In this document: one piece after another, positions 8,852-20,190 of the stretch | Layout of the letters: each line of letters begins with the position of its first letter | Numbering within the stretch: the first letter of the stretch is position 1 | Source of the DNA: Kaistia defluvii | GTDB taxonomy: Bacteria > Pseudomonadota > Alphaproteobacteria > Rhizobiales > Kaistiaceae | NCBI RefSeq assembly: GCF_026343955.1 | Contig: NZ_JAPKNI010000009.1 | Span: forward strand, 62,001 to 126,000 | Length of the DNA: 64,000 bases | Reading direction: 5' to 3' | Notes under the pieces: generated by a model | What the model saw: only the letters and a program-made list of their open reading frames with translations | Told to the model about the DNA's origin: nothing | Database searches by the model: none | Position numbers and translations under genes: made by a program

Positions 8852-8867
8852 ATTAAATCGTTTTAAT
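8852..8867. promoter_or_regulatory. LacI/GalR-type operator candidate upstream of pckA
   Basis: ATTAAA and TTTAAT form perfect 6-base inverted arms around TCGT, so the palindrome has the central CG typical of LacI-family sites. It lies about 180 bases before the pckA start. In Sinorhizobium, pckA is controlled by the LacI-family regulator PckR; whether this matches its site I could not verify. Confidence 0.35.
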
Positions 8868-9048
8868 GAGGTCACAATAACTGGAGCCATCCGGTTTTTG
8901 TTGCAGTTGCGAAATCCGATCCACTAGGTTCTGGCCTGTCGGCAGCATCGGCCGCCGACGGAGCCGGTGTCCCGCTCTTGTGCGGTGCACCCTTTCCCGG
9001 AGCGAGGCCTCGCGAAGGAAGCGAGCGCCTCTCAGAGGAGACGACCCT

Positions 9049-10653
9049 GTGAGCGAGAACGGCATTCGCAATCCTGCCCATGGCGCCGAGCAGTTCGGCT
9101 TGAAGTGGCTGGCCGGTCTCTATTGGAACTATGGGGCGCCGGCTCTCTATGAGGAATCGCTGCGCCGCGGCGAGGCCATCGTGTCGATCGATGGCGCGCT
9201 GACGGTCGAGACGGGCGTGCATACCGGCCGCTCGCCGCAGGACAAGTTCGTCGTGCGCGACGCGCTGACCGAGAATGCGGTGTGGTGGGACAACAACAAG
9301 CCGATGTCGGCGGCCCATTTCGACACGCTGCATGCCGACATGCTCGCCCATGCCGCCGGCCGCGAATTGTTCGCCCAGGATCTGCAGGGCGGCGCCGACC
9401 CGGCGGAAGCCGTCGCGGTGCGCGTCTTCACGGAAAAGGCCTGGCACTCGCTGTTCATCCGCAACCTGCTGATCCGTCCGGATGCGGCGTCGCTCAAAGC
9501 CTTCGTGCCGAAGCTGACCATCCTCGACCTGCCGAGCTTCAAGGCCAATCCGGAACGGCATGGCAGCCGCACCGAGACGGTGATCGCCTGCGACTTCACC
9601 CGGGGCATCGTGCTGATCGGCGGCACGTCCTATGCCGGCGAGATGAAGAAGGCGGTCTTCACCTATCTGAACTTCACCCTGCCGCCCAAGGGCGTCATGC
9701 CGATGCACTGCTCGGCCAATGTCGGGCCGGACGGCGACACGGCGGTGTTCTTCGGCCTGTCGGGCACCGGCAAGACCACCCTCTCGGCCGATCCGACCCG
9801 CACGCTGATCGGCGACGACGAGCATGGCTGGGGGCCGGAAGGCGTCTTCAACTTCGAAGGCGGCTGCTACGCCAAGACGATCAAGCTCTCGGCCGAGGCC
9901 GAGCCGGAGATCTTCGCCACCACCAAGCGCTTCGGCACGGTGCTGGAAAATGTCGGCATCGACCCGGTCACCCGCGAGGTCGACTTCAACGACGCCTCGA
10001 AGACGGAGAATACCCGCGCCGCCTACCCGCTCGACTTCATCCCGAATGCGAGCGCCACGGGCCGGGCCGGCCATCCGAAGACGATCGTCATGCTGACCGC
10101 CGACGCCTTCGGCGTGATGCCGCCGATCGCCAAGCTGACCGCCGAGCAGGCGATGTACCACTTCCTGTCCGGCTACACCGCCAAGGTCGCCGGCACGGAA
10201 AAGGGAGTCACCGAACCGCAGGCGACCTTCTCGACCTGTTTTGGCGCGCCCTTCATGCCGCGCCATCCGGCCGAGTATGGCAATCTGCTGCGGAGCCTGA
10301 TCGCCGAGCACGGCGTGTCGTGCTGGCTGGTCAATACCGGCTGGACCGGCGGCGCCTATGGCACCGGCCGCCGCATGCCGATCAAGGCCACCCGCACGCT
10401 GCTGACGGCCGCCCTGAACGGCTCGCTGGATGACGGCCGCTTCTACACCGACCGCACCTTTGGCTTCCAGGTGCCGACGGACGTCGCCGGCGTCGAGCCG
10501 CATATCCTGCATCCGCGCAAGACCTGGGCTGACAAGCCCGGCTATGACGCGCAGGCGGCCAAGCTGGTCGGCATGTTCCTGAAGAACTTCGAGAAGTTCG
10601 AAAGCCATGTCGACGCGGAAGTGGTTTCCGCCGCACCGGGCATGGTGGCCTAG
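9049..10653 (+). CDS. pckA: Phosphoenolpyruvate carboxykinase (ATP)
   Basis: Converts oxaloacetate and ATP to phosphoenolpyruvate and CO2, the entry step of gluconeogenesis from C4 acids. The protein has 534 residues. It contains the substrate motif [10 protein letters not shown], the kinase-1a P-loop [14 protein letters not shown] at about residue 236, and the LIGDDEHGW metal-binding motif. I chose the GTG start because GAGGAG lies 8 bases before it; the earlier in-frame ATG at 8980 has no such site. Its place next to chvI is typical of Rhizobiales. Confidence 0.96.
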   Translation: MSENGIRNPAHGAEQFGLKWLAGLYWNYGAPALYEESLRRGEAIVSIDGALTVETGVHTGRSPQDKFVVRDALTENAVWWDNNKPMSAAHFDTLHADMLAHAAGRELFAQDLQGGADPAEAVAVRVFTEKAWHSLFIRNLLIRPDAASLKAFVPKLTILDLPSFKANPERHGSRTETVIACDFTRGIVLIGGTSYAGEMKKAVFTYLNFTLPPKGVMPMHCSANVGPDGDTAVFFGLSGTGKTTLSADPTRTLIGDDEHGWGPEGVFNFEGGCYAKTIKLSAEAEPEIFATTKRFGTVLENVGIDPVTREVDFNDASKTENTRAAYPLDFIPNASATGRAGHPKTIVMLTADAFGVMPPIAKLTAEQAMYHFLSGYTAKVAGTEKGVTEPQATFSTCFGAPFMPRHPAEYGNLLRSLIAEHGVSCWLVNTGWTGGAYGTGRRMPIKATRTLLTAALNGSLDDGRFYTDRTFGFQVPTDVAGVEPHILHPRKTWADKPGYDAQAAKLVGMFLKNFEKFESHVDAEVVSAAPGMVA

Positions 10654-10696
10654 ACCGATCGGGACGGCCTTTTCGAAGGACCGCGCCTTCGCTACC

Positions 10697-10731
10697 CTCC
10701 CAGGCTGACCTGCGCAGCCTGGGAGTTTCTC
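10697..10731 (+). promoter_or_regulatory. Hairpin that includes the grpB ribosome-binding site
   Basis: An 11-bp perfect stem (10697-10707 with 10715-10725) and a 7-base loop are followed by TTTCTC and at once by the ATG at 10732. The right arm ends in GGGAG, the likely Shine-Dalgarno sequence. The structure could end the pckA transcript, restrain grpB translation, or both. Confidence 0.6.
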
Positions 10732-11265
10732 ATGCCACCGCCGATACCCGTGGAGCTCGAGCCGCATTCGCCGGACTGGCTCGAAGCCGCAGCCCGTGAG
10801 GCGCAACGCCTCGCGGAGGCGCTCGGTCCCTACCTCGTCGCGGTTCACCACATCGGATCGACCGCGATCCCCGGCATCGCCGCCAAGCCCATTCTCGACC
10901 TGATCCCCGAAGTCCGCTCGCTCGCCGAGTTCGACGCCTGCCAGCCCGTCCTGTTGCAACTCGGCTATGAGTGGTGGGGCGAGTACGGCATGGCGGGTCG
11001 ACGCTACGCGACGCTGACCGACGGCGCGACGGGACGGCGCTGCATCCAGCTCCACGTGTTCGCGACCGGCTCGCCGCATATCGAGCGTCACCTGGCCTTC
11101 CGCGACTTCCTCCGCGCGCATCCGCCGAAGGCTCGGGAGTACGAGGCGGTCAAGCTCCGGAGCCGGGACCAGCACCCCGACAATTCGCACGCCTATTCCG
11201 ACGCCAAATCGGCATGGATCCTCACAACCGAAGCCGAGGCCATTTCGTTCTACCGCGGCGGCTGA
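10732..11265 (+). CDS. GrpB/UPF0157 family protein
   Basis: A 177-residue protein of the GrpB (UPF0157) family. It is recognised by the nucleotidyltransferase-like signature HHIGSTAIPGIAAKPILDLI near residues 40-60 and by the C-terminal YSDAKSAWI. The fold resembles nucleotidyltransferases, but no substrate is established. It follows pckA by 78 bases, and its start codon sits directly behind a hairpin. With the next gene it separates two blocks that are conserved in Rhizobiales, so it is probably accessory. Confidence 0.85.
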   Translation: MPPPIPVELEPHSPDWLEAAAREAQRLAEALGPYLVAVHHIGSTAIPGIAAKPILDLIPEVRSLAEFDACQPVLLQLGYEWWGEYGMAGRRYATLTDGATGRRCIQLHVFATGSPHIERHLAFRDFLRAHPPKAREYEAVKLRSRDQHPDNSHAYSDAKSAWILTTEAEAISFYRGG

Positions 11266-11547
11266 GACGGCAGGCGGCGACCGACGATGAAGGCCAGCCT
11301 CCCTGCAGTCCCAACAAAGACTGGCAGCCACTCCTCGACTATGGAAACCGCGCGCTCGCTATATTCGGTGAGGTCCCATCCGCGTGCTGCTACGAGCCAT
11401 CGCCCGCGGGCAGGCGCAGCTTAATAGGCGACCACTCTGCTGGCAGACTCCTTACGTCCTCAGTCGCCCCAATCGGGTCGATCGCTGTCTGGCAGTGTGG
11501 CAGTCACCACGCTAACCTCATGCGCCATAAATCGTAGGGGCGCGGGA

Positions 11548-12201
11548 ATGTCGCAACGCTTTGATCGTGTCGTCAGCCTTGGTCAAAGCTGCCGCGCCAA
11601 GTTCCACCTGGAACGGCATTGGGGGACTGCGCGGCAGAACGGCAGCGATCAGGTCCTGGTCAAGACAGTGTTTGACTGGCAGGTGACTCCCAACGAGACG
11701 CTGCTGGTCTACATGGCCAATGACTTTCGCGGCATGATGGAGCGCGCGGATCTCGGATATCGGGACGGCCGGGTGGTCAACAATCGTTACGGCACACTCC
11801 ACCTGCACGATTTTCCACCGAACCCGGTTCTAGCCGATCATTTCGACGCTTCGCGCAGCCGGCATGACCATCTCTGCGCACGCACCCGCGATGCCTTCGC
11901 CTCGCCGCTGACGACCCTGTTCGTGCGCTACGAGACCATGTCTCCCCACAGCGAGCGTCGCCTGCGCCGTTCCATTGCGCGTCTCCGCGCAGGCCGGCCG
12001 TTCAGGTTGGCGGTGATCAGCGACGACGGACAGACGCCAACGGATCCGTCCCAGGACTGGCAAGGCAACTGGCACCATTGGGATGCGGAACTCGCTCGCT
12101 TCGAAATCGCGACCGAGGGTCCGGTGCGAAGTAGCTTTACCACAAACTTGCGCATGGCAATGGGCCGCGCTGCCGCAAGCATCCGGCCGAGACGCTCCTG
12201 A
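11548..12201 (+). CDS. DUF1796 family putative papain-like cysteine peptidase
   Basis: About 217 residues. The N-terminal RVVSLGQSCRAKFHLER, the VFDWQVTP segment and the later LHLHDF match the pattern of DUF1796 proteins (SLG..C, FDW, H-D-F), annotated as putative papain-like cysteine peptidases. The Cys of GQSC and the His of LHDF would be the candidate catalytic pair. No signal peptide or membrane segment is visible, so it is probably cytosolic. A longer frame starts at 11497, but the ATG at 11548 follows a purine-rich GGGGCGCGGGA. The 282 bases before it contain only a doubtful 45-codon frame. Confidence 0.65.
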   Translation: MSQRFDRVVSLGQSCRAKFHLERHWGTARQNGSDQVLVKTVFDWQVTPNETLLVYMANDFRGMMERADLGYRDGRVVNNRYGTLHLHDFPPNPVLADHFDASRSRHDHLCARTRDAFASPLTTLFVRYETMSPHSERRLRRSIARLRAGRPFRLAVISDDGQTPTDPSQDWQGNWHHWDAELARFEIATEGPVRSSFTTNLRMAMGRAAASIRPRRS

Positions 12202-12275
12202 GCGGGGTACCCCAGTCGATACGCGGTCCCAGATGGCCCGGGTTCCTTCGCGGCTTGCCTGCTGGCGACGAAACG

Positions 12276-12306
12276 AAAAAGGGCCCGGCGATTGCGCGCC
12301 GGGCCC
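12276..12306 (-). terminator. Rho-independent terminator of pnp
   Basis: A 10-bp all-GC stem (12281-12290 with 12297-12306) and a 6-base loop are followed on the minus strand by five Ts. It lies 28 bases past the pnp stop codon. Confidence 0.85.
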
Positions 12307-12333
12307 TTTCGGATTTCGCGGAGGAGGCGGCGA

Positions 12334-14466
<2,133 letters not shown>

Positions 14467-14636
14467 GGCAAATTCCTTTCCTGCGCGGATGCGCCAAAAG
14501 AGCCATGAGCAAGACGGCTAGAGGCTTTCGACCTTGCGAGGACAAAGCATCCGGCGATCCTGCCATGGCTCGACCGCTGATCCGCGGGCAATTCGCGCGG
14601 CAGCCCCATGCCGCCGCGCCGTACAGGCGTCTTTGG

Positions 14637-14657
14637 AGGCGGGCCGGAGGCCCGCCT
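14637..14657 (-). other. GC-rich hairpin just downstream of rpsO
   Basis: A 9-bp perfect stem (14637-14645 with 14649-14657) and a 3-base loop start four bases past the rpsO stop. There is no T-run, so it is a weak terminator at best. It could instead be an RNA-processing or stability hairpin between rpsO and pnp. Confidence 0.45.
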
Positions 14658-14660
14658 GTC

Positions 14661-14930
14661 TCAGCGACGCAGGCCGAGGCGCTCGATGAGCGTCTTGTAG
14701 CGCTGCTCGTCCGTCTTCTTCAGATAGTCGAGCTGGCTGCGACGCTGGCTGACCATCTTGAGCAGACCGCGGCGCGAATGATTGTCCTTGGCATGACCCT
14801 TGAAGTGCTCGGTCAGGTTGACGATCCGCTCGGTGAGCACGGCAACCTGCACTTCCGGCGAGCCGGTATCGTTCTCGACGGTGGCGAATTCCTTGATCAG
14901 TTCCGCCTTGCGAGCAGCTGTGATCGACAT
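14661..14930 (-). CDS. rpsO: 30S ribosomal protein S15
   Basis: The 89-residue primary 16S rRNA-binding protein S15 helps assemble the platform of the small subunit. The sequence has the family features [31 protein letters not shown] and [10 protein letters not shown], at the standard length. AAAGGGATAACCG precedes the ATG. It stands between truB and pnp. Confidence 0.98.
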   Translation of the reverse strand: MSITAARKAELIKEFATVENDTGSPEVQVAVLTERIVNLTEHFKGHAKDNHSRRGLLKMVSQRRSQLDYLKKTDEQRYKTLIERLGLRR

Positions 14931-15238
14931 CGGTTATCCCTTTCCTGGGCTCTAGTCCCGGCTTTCGTGCCGGAAATTCATAAGGTTTGATCGATCCCTG
15001 CACGCCCTCCCCGGACCGGCCTCCCGGCCGCGGGACGCTGACGCAGCGTCGATCTCTGACGTACCGGATGGCCGAAACCGTCGCGGTCGCCGCTCGTTCG
15101 ACGGCCAGTGCCGGGATGTCGTCCAGCACGGTCGTCGCTCCAAGCGACTTCGCCCAGGCGGTCAGGACCGTCCGGGAGCGCGGCCTATATGGCCGAAACG
15201 GGGCTCAATAGCCAGCAGAAACTTGGGCCGGGCCTCGA
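14931..15238. other. 308-base intergenic region between truB and rpsO
   Basis: No credible coding frame is present; the open frames here are GC-driven. It contains a 7-bp hairpin with a 3-base loop (15034-15050), and it must hold the rpsO promoter unless rpsO is read through from truB. I could not place a convincing -35/-10 pair. Confidence 0.5.
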
Positions 15239-16162
15239 TCACGCGCCGACGAACACGCGCGAGGGATGGAACTCGCCGCGCTCGACCTCGCCGATCGCGA
15301 TCAGCGTCCCGGCCACCGTCGCGAACACCGTCTCGCCATTGGCGGGGGCATCGCGGCCACGCAGCAACACGCTCTGGCCGTTGCGAAGCCGCACGGCGTC
15401 GGTCTCGGAAAGCCGCACTTCGGCCAATTCGCCGAGCGCGAAAGCGACGGGATCGAGATGCGTGTCGCAGCCTTCGCTGCCGCCCTCTTCATGGGTCGCG
15501 CGCAGATCGTCGAGCTTGACCATCGAGGCCTCGTCGAACGGACCGACCAGCAGGCGGCGCAGCCCGACGACATGGCCGCGCGTGCCGAGCGCCCGGGCCA
15601 TGTCGCGGGCAATCGCCCGCACATAAGTGCCCTTGCCGCATTCGGCCGAGAAGACGGCGGTATGCTCGTCCGGCATGTCGACGAGATCGAGACGGTGGAC
15701 CTGGATCGGACGCGCCTCGAGGACGACGTCCTCGCCGTCGCGGGCGAGGTCATAGGCCCGTTCGCCCTCGACCTTGATCGCCGAGAAAGCGGGCGGCACC
15801 TGCATGATCTCGCCGGTGAACTCGCCGAGGATCGCCTCGATCGCTTCGCGGGTCGGCCGCACGTCGGAGGTGGCGACGGGCTGACCCTCGGCGTCGTCGG
15901 TGCGGGTTTCCTCGCCCCAGCGAACGGTGAAGCCATAGATCTTGCGGCCGTCCATGATGAAGGGGACGGTCTTGGTCGCCTCGCCGAGCGCGATCGGCAG
16001 GCAGCCGGTCGCCAGCGGGTCGAGCGTGCCGGCATGGCCGGCCTTCTGCGCGCCGAACAGGCGCTTCACCACCGAGACGGCCTGGGTCGAGGTCATGCCC
16101 AGCGGCTTGTCGAGGCTGAGCCAGCCGGAAACCGGCCGGCCCTTCTTCTGGCGTTGGCCCAT
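15239..16162 (-). CDS. truB: tRNA pseudouridine-55 synthase
   Basis: A 307-residue enzyme that makes pseudouridine 55 in the T-loop of tRNAs. It begins with GWLSLDKPLGMTST and has catalytic Asp48 in HAGTLDPLATG. The C-terminal region resembles a PUA-like domain. It starts three bases after the rbfA stop, so the two are co-translated within the infB-rbfA-truB series. Confidence 0.97.
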   Translation of the reverse strand: MGQRQKKGRPVSGWLSLDKPLGMTSTQAVSVVKRLFGAQKAGHAGTLDPLATGCLPIALGEATKTVPFIMDGRKIYGFTVRWGEETRTDDAEGQPVATSDVRPTREAIEAILGEFTGEIMQVPPAFSAIKVEGERAYDLARDGEDVVLEARPIQVHRLDLVDMPDEHTAVFSAECGKGTYVRAIARDMARALGTRGHVVGLRRLLVGPFDEASMVKLDDLRATHEEGGSEGCDTHLDPVAFALGELAEVRLSETDAVRLRNGQSVLLRGRDAPANGETVFATVAGTLIAIGEVERGEFHPSRVFVGA

Positions 16163-16165
16163 GAT

Positions 16166-16600
16166 CTACTCTTCGTCGGAATCGTCGTCGTGCGCGGCGG
16201 ACTCAATGTCCTGGCGGACCACCGGATCGTGGCGCAGCAGGGCATCGATGCGCGCCGCCTCGGCAAAGGAGGTGTCGAGCACGAATTTGAGGTCGACGGC
16301 GAACTTGATCTCCATCCGCCGCGAAACCTCGCCGCGCAGATATTTGCGATGCAGTTCCAGCGCCGCCACGACCGCGTCGCCATTCTGCCCGCCGAGCGGC
16401 ATGATATAGCAGGTCGCCATCTTGAGATCGTTCGAGACCCGGACTTCCGGGACGGTCACGATGATGCCGTCCAGCGCGGGATCGCTGAGATCGCCGCGCG
16501 AAAGCACCTCGGACAAGGCATGTCGGACGAGTTCGCCGACGCGGAGCTGGCGCTGGCCCGCCACGCCGATCTTCTTGCCATTGGCAGCCGTTCTGGCCAT
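16166..16600 (-). CDS. rbfA: Ribosome-binding factor A
   Basis: A small KH-fold protein of about 144 residues that helps 30S maturation and 16S 5'-end processing. Family features are [17 protein letters not shown] and the acidic tail HDDDSDEE. I chose the ATG at 16600 because GGAG lies 9 bases upstream; the ATG at 16615 contains that same GGAG. It lies between infB and truB, the usual order. Confidence 0.95.
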   Translation of the reverse strand: MARTAANGKKIGVAGQRQLRVGELVRHALSEVLSRGDLSDPALDGIIVTVPEVRVSNDLKMATCYIMPLGGQNGDAVVAALELHRKYLRGEVSRRMEIKFAVDLKFVLDTSFAEAARIDALLRHDPVVRQDIESAAHDDDSDEE

Positions 16601-16702
16601 TCGGAAATACTCCATCGCGCCATTCAGACAGCGCGTGCGGTCCCCTCCGGGGAGAGATCCGCCTCAAGCCGCGACCTTCGTCCGGCCGATCCAATTGCGA
16701 AC

Positions 16703-16737
16703 GGGATGAACGTGCCCGCAAGGGGCGCGTTCATCCC
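16703..16737. other. Hairpin in the infB-rbfA gap
   Basis: A 10-bp perfect stem (16703-16712 with 16728-16737) encloses a second, shorter GC-rich stem. No T-run follows on either strand. It could be a processing or stability element between infB and rbfA. Confidence 0.4.
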
Positions 16738-16763
16738 GCACTTCACTACCCAGACGACCGCTC

Positions 16764-19460
16764 CTAGAGCGAGCGCTTGATCTCTTCGACGCGGTAGCAC
16801 TCGATGATGTCGCCAGCGCGCATGTCTTCGTACTTCTCGAAGGCCATACCGCATTCCTGGCCCGCCGGCACTTCCTTGACTTCGTCCTTGAAGCGCTTGA
16901 GCGTCGACAGCTTGCCGTCGTGAACGACGACGTTGTCGCGGATGAGGCGGACATTGGCGCCGCGCTCGACCGTACCATCGGTGACGCGGCAACCCGCGAC
17001 CTTGCCGACCTTGGAGATGTTGAACACTTCCAGGATCTCGGCATTGCCCAGCATCGTCTCGCGCCGCTCGGGCGTGAGCAGGCCGGACATCGCTGCCTTC
17101 ACGTCATCCACGAGGTCGTAGATGATGTTGTAGTAGCGGATCTCGATGCCTTCGCGGTCGGCCACATCGCGCGCTTGCTTGTTGGCGCGGACGTTGAAGC
17201 CGATGATCGCCGCGTTCGACGTCGCGGCCAGCGTGACGTCGGACTCGGTGACGCCACCGACGCCGGACAGGATGATGCGAGCCTGCACTTCATCCGTGCC
17301 AAGCGCTTCCAGCGCGCCGGCGATCGCCTCGACGGAGCCCTGCACGTCACCCTTGATGACGAGCGGGAATTCCTTGAGGCCGGCGCTCTGACGCTGGTTC
17401 ATCATCTCGGCGAGCGAGCCGCGAGCCGTCGTCTGACGGGCCACTGCCTTCTCGCGCTTCTGACGGGCACGGTAGTCCGCGATTTCACGGGCACGCGCTT
17501 CCGTCTCGACGACGGCGAAGCGGTCACCGGCGGCCGGCGCGCCCTGGAAGCCCAGGACCTCGACCGGCGTCGACGGCTCTGCCACGGTCATGGCGGTGCC
17601 GCGATCGTTCAGGAGCGCGCGGACGCGGCCCCATTCCGAGCCGGCGACGACGATGTCGCCCGGACGCAGCGTGCCGCGCTGGACGAGGACCGTCGCGACG
17701 GGGCCGCGGCCCTTGTCGAGCTTGGCCTCGATGACGGTGCCTTCGGCCGAACGGTTGGGATCGGCCTTGAGGTCGAGCACTTCGGACTGCAGCAGGATGG
17801 TCTCGAGCAGCTTGTCGAGGTTCTCGCCGGTCTTGGCCGAAACCTCGACGTCCAGCGTCTCGCCGCCCATCGATTCCACGAAGATCTCGTGCTGCAGCAG
17901 CTCGGTGCGAACCCGGGTCGGGTCGGCCGAGGGCTTGTCGATCTTGTTGATCGCCACGATGACCGGCACCTTGGCGGCGCGGGCATGGTTGATCGCCTCG
18001 ATCGTCTGCGGCATCACGCCATCATCGGCGGCCACGACCAGGATCACGATATCCGTCGACTTGGCGCCGCGGGACCGCATCGCCGTGAAGGCGGCGTGGC
18101 CGGGCGTGTCGATGAAGGTGATCTTGTGACCGTTCTGTTCGACCTGATACGCGCCGATATGCTGGGTGATGCCACCGGCCTCGCCCGTCTGCACATTGGT
18201 CTTGCGGATCGCGTCGAGCAGCGACGTCTTGCCGTGGTCGACATGGCCCATGATCGTGACGACGGGAGCGCGGGTGATGAGTTCACCCGGCTCGTCGCTG
18301 GTCGCGAACAGGCCTTCCTCGACGTCGGAATCGGCGACGCGGCGAACCGTGTGGCCCATGTCCTCGGCGATGATCTGCGCCATATCGGCGTCGATCACGT
18401 CGGTGGCCTTGAGCAACTGGCCCTGCTTCATCAGGAACTTGATCACGTCGACGGCGCGCTCGGCCATACGATTGGCGAGATCACCGATCGAGATCGTCTC
18501 CGGCAGGATGACCTCGCGAGAAACCTTCTCGCGCGGGCCCTGCGACATGTGACGATTGCGTTCCCGCTCGCGGCGACGGCGAACCGAAGCCAGCGAACGC
18601 TCGCGCTCGGAATCGTTCAGCGCGTTGGAAAGCGTCAGGCGACCGCGCGAGTTGCCTTCTTCCTTCTTGACGGGCTTGGGATCGACGGCCTTCGGACGCT
18701 TGGCGGTCGACGGACGCAGACCGCCGGAGCGATCCTCCTCGTCGGCGCCACGGCCGGCCGGACGGGCACCGGGAGCCGAGGTGCGCTGCACCGGCTTTTC
18801 GGTGGCGTTCGGATCGCGCTGCGTCGGCGCGGCGGGACGACCCGCCGGCTGAGCCGCGGCCGGCTGGCGTGCGGCCGGTGCGGGGTTCTCGCTGAGGCGA
18901 CGGCGCGCCGCGTCCTCGGTCTTTTCGCGAATCGCGGCCTCGGCGGCGCGGCGAGCATCTTCCTCGACCTGGCGCTTGGCAGCCTCTTCCCGCTCCTTGG
19001 CGAGACGGACTTCCTCCTCGGCGCGACGGATCGCGTCGATCTCGGCCTGACGGCGCTCTTCCGCATCGCGGACGCGCGCATCGGCCAACGCCTTGGCGCG
19101 GGCATCGAGTTCGTCGGTCGAGAGCTGGCGCAACACCATGCCGGATCGTCCGCCCTGCGGGCGCGGCGACTGCACCGGCGCTGCCGGGCCCTGCCGCGAC
19201 GGCGCGGAGGACTGGATCGGCTTCACCGACGACGTCGGAGAAGGAGCCGGCGACGGACGCGGGGCAACCGGCGCTGCCGCGGTCGGCTCGCCCTTGCCAT
19301 GCATCAGCACCCGCTTCTTCTTCTCGACGACAACGGTGTTGGTCCGGCCATGCGAAAAGCTCTGGCGCACAGTACCGCGCTCCGGATCGCGGCCCTTGAG
19401 GCTCAGTGTCTTCTTCGCGCCGCCAAGATCCTTGTCGCCGCTATTGTTCGTATCGTTCAT
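16764..19460 (-). CDS. infB: Translation initiation factor IF-2
   Basis: An 898-residue GTPase that brings initiator tRNA to the 30S subunit. A long N-terminal half is rich in Ala, Arg, Glu and Pro and contains a charged coiled-coil stretch. The G domain follows, with the P-loop GHVDHGKTS at about residue 403, then DTPGHAAF and NKID. The end is the C-terminal fMet-tRNA-binding domain. The start codon overlaps the stop of the preceding ylxR gene (ATGA), so the two are coupled. Confidence 0.98.
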   Translation of the reverse strand: MNDTNNSGDKDLGGAKKTLSLKGRDPERGTVRQSFSHGRTNTVVVEKKKRVLMHGKGEPTAAAPVAPRPSPAPSPTSSVKPIQSSAPSRQGPAAPVQSPRPQGGRSGMVLRQLSTDELDARAKALADARVRDAEERRQAEIDAIRRAEEEVRLAKEREEAAKRQVEEDARRAAEAAIREKTEDAARRRLSENPAPAARQPAAAQPAGRPAAPTQRDPNATEKPVQRTSAPGARPAGRGADEEDRSGGLRPSTAKRPKAVDPKPVKKEEGNSRGRLTLSNALNDSERERSLASVRRRRERERNRHMSQGPREKVSREVILPETISIGDLANRMAERAVDVIKFLMKQGQLLKATDVIDADMAQIIAEDMGHTVRRVADSDVEEGLFATSDEPGELITRAPVVTIMGHVDHGKTSLLDAIRKTNVQTGEAGGITQHIGAYQVEQNGHKITFIDTPGHAAFTAMRSRGAKSTDIVILVVAADDGVMPQTIEAINHARAAKVPVIVAINKIDKPSADPTRVRTELLQHEIFVESMGGETLDVEVSAKTGENLDKLLETILLQSEVLDLKADPNRSAEGTVIEAKLDKGRGPVATVLVQRGTLRPGDIVVAGSEWGRVRALLNDRGTAMTVAEPSTPVEVLGFQGAPAAGDRFAVVETEARAREIADYRARQKREKAVARQTTARGSLAEMMNQRQSAGLKEFPLVIKGDVQGSVEAIAGALEALGTDEVQARIILSGVGGVTESDVTLAATSNAAIIGFNVRANKQARDVADREGIEIRYYNIIYDLVDDVKAAMSGLLTPERRETMLGNAEILEVFNISKVGKVAGCRVTDGTVERGANVRLIRDNVVVHDGKLSTLKRFKDEVKEVPAGQECGMAFEKYEDMRAGDIIECYRVEEIKRSL

Positions 19461-20164
19461 TCGGTCTTCTGTCCTGCGGGGTCTTCGGCCATTGCCGACA
19501 CGTTCGGTTCACGCACTTGCGGCGCATCGATCGCGCCAACGTCATCGCCGAGAGCAACGAGCCCGTCTTCACCCAGAAAACAGGCGAGCGCGGCGACACG
19601 CTCTATCACATTTTCACTCGCCCGGCCCACGAGCAGAGCTGCATGTATCACATTTGACCGGCCCAATGCCAAATCCAATTGCTCCGATCGGAACATACGG
19701 ATGATTGGGACTGCGCCAGCCCTTCCAAAGCGACGTTTCAGAGCCGCCTCGATCTTCGCGCGACCGTCCTCGGCCGCCTCTTTCGCCTGCACGATACCGG
19801 CGACCCCGTCTCGGGCGATCGCCGTCTCGACCTTGGCGAAGCCGGTGACGATCTCACCGGCCTTGCGTGCGAAGGACAGAGCCGAAAGGGCCGCGTCCTC
19901 CAACAAATTCTCGATGCGGCCGGCCATTCCCGGCTCGACCGTGACCTCTTCCTTGAAGCCGCGGGCGAAAAGCCGCTTCTTCTCGGCCAGCGCCACCATG
20001 TCGGCGCGGGCCGTCACCCAGACGCCCCGGCCCGGCAAGCGGTTCCGGAGATCCGGAACCACCTTCCCTTCCGGGTCGATGACGAACCGGATCAGCTTCT
20101 CGGTCGGCATCGTCTCCCTGGAGACGATGCAGCTTCGTGTCGTCGGCTCGCTCTTGCGCGGCAA
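19457..20164 (-). CDS. YlxR-domain RNA-binding protein fused to an L7Ae-like domain
   Basis: A 235-residue protein. The N-terminal YlxR (DUF448) domain has [10 protein letters not shown] and the LPGRGVWV motif. The C-terminal half (about residues 90-190, from [15 protein letters not shown]) resembles the L7Ae/YlxQ RNA-binding fold, so two separate Bacillus proteins appear as one. It starts at TTG with GGAG six bases upstream. It lies between nusA and infB and overlaps infB by four bases. A role in transcription or rRNA processing is inferred from context only. Confidence 0.88.
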   Translation of the reverse strand: MPRKSEPTTRSCIVSRETMPTEKLIRFVIDPEGKVVPDLRNRLPGRGVWVTARADMVALAEKKRLFARGFKEEVTVEPGMAGRIENLLEDAALSALSFARKAGEIVTGFAKVETAIARDGVAGIVQAKEAAEDGRAKIEAALKRRFGRAGAVPIIRMFRSEQLDLALGRSNVIHAALLVGRASENVIERVAALACFLGEDGLVALGDDVGAIDAPQVREPNVSAMAEDPAGQKTE

Positions 20165-20190
20165 ATCGATTCTCCGCGTTCCGAACGGCC

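Noticed and set aside
8853-9071. 72-codon minus-strand frame in the pckA upstream region
   Set aside because: It overlaps the pckA ribosome-binding site and operator, and lacks any motif.
11287-11424. 45-codon plus-strand frame between grpB and the DUF1796 gene
   Set aside because: It has no ribosome-binding site, no recognised motif and an Arg/Ser/Ala-rich composition.
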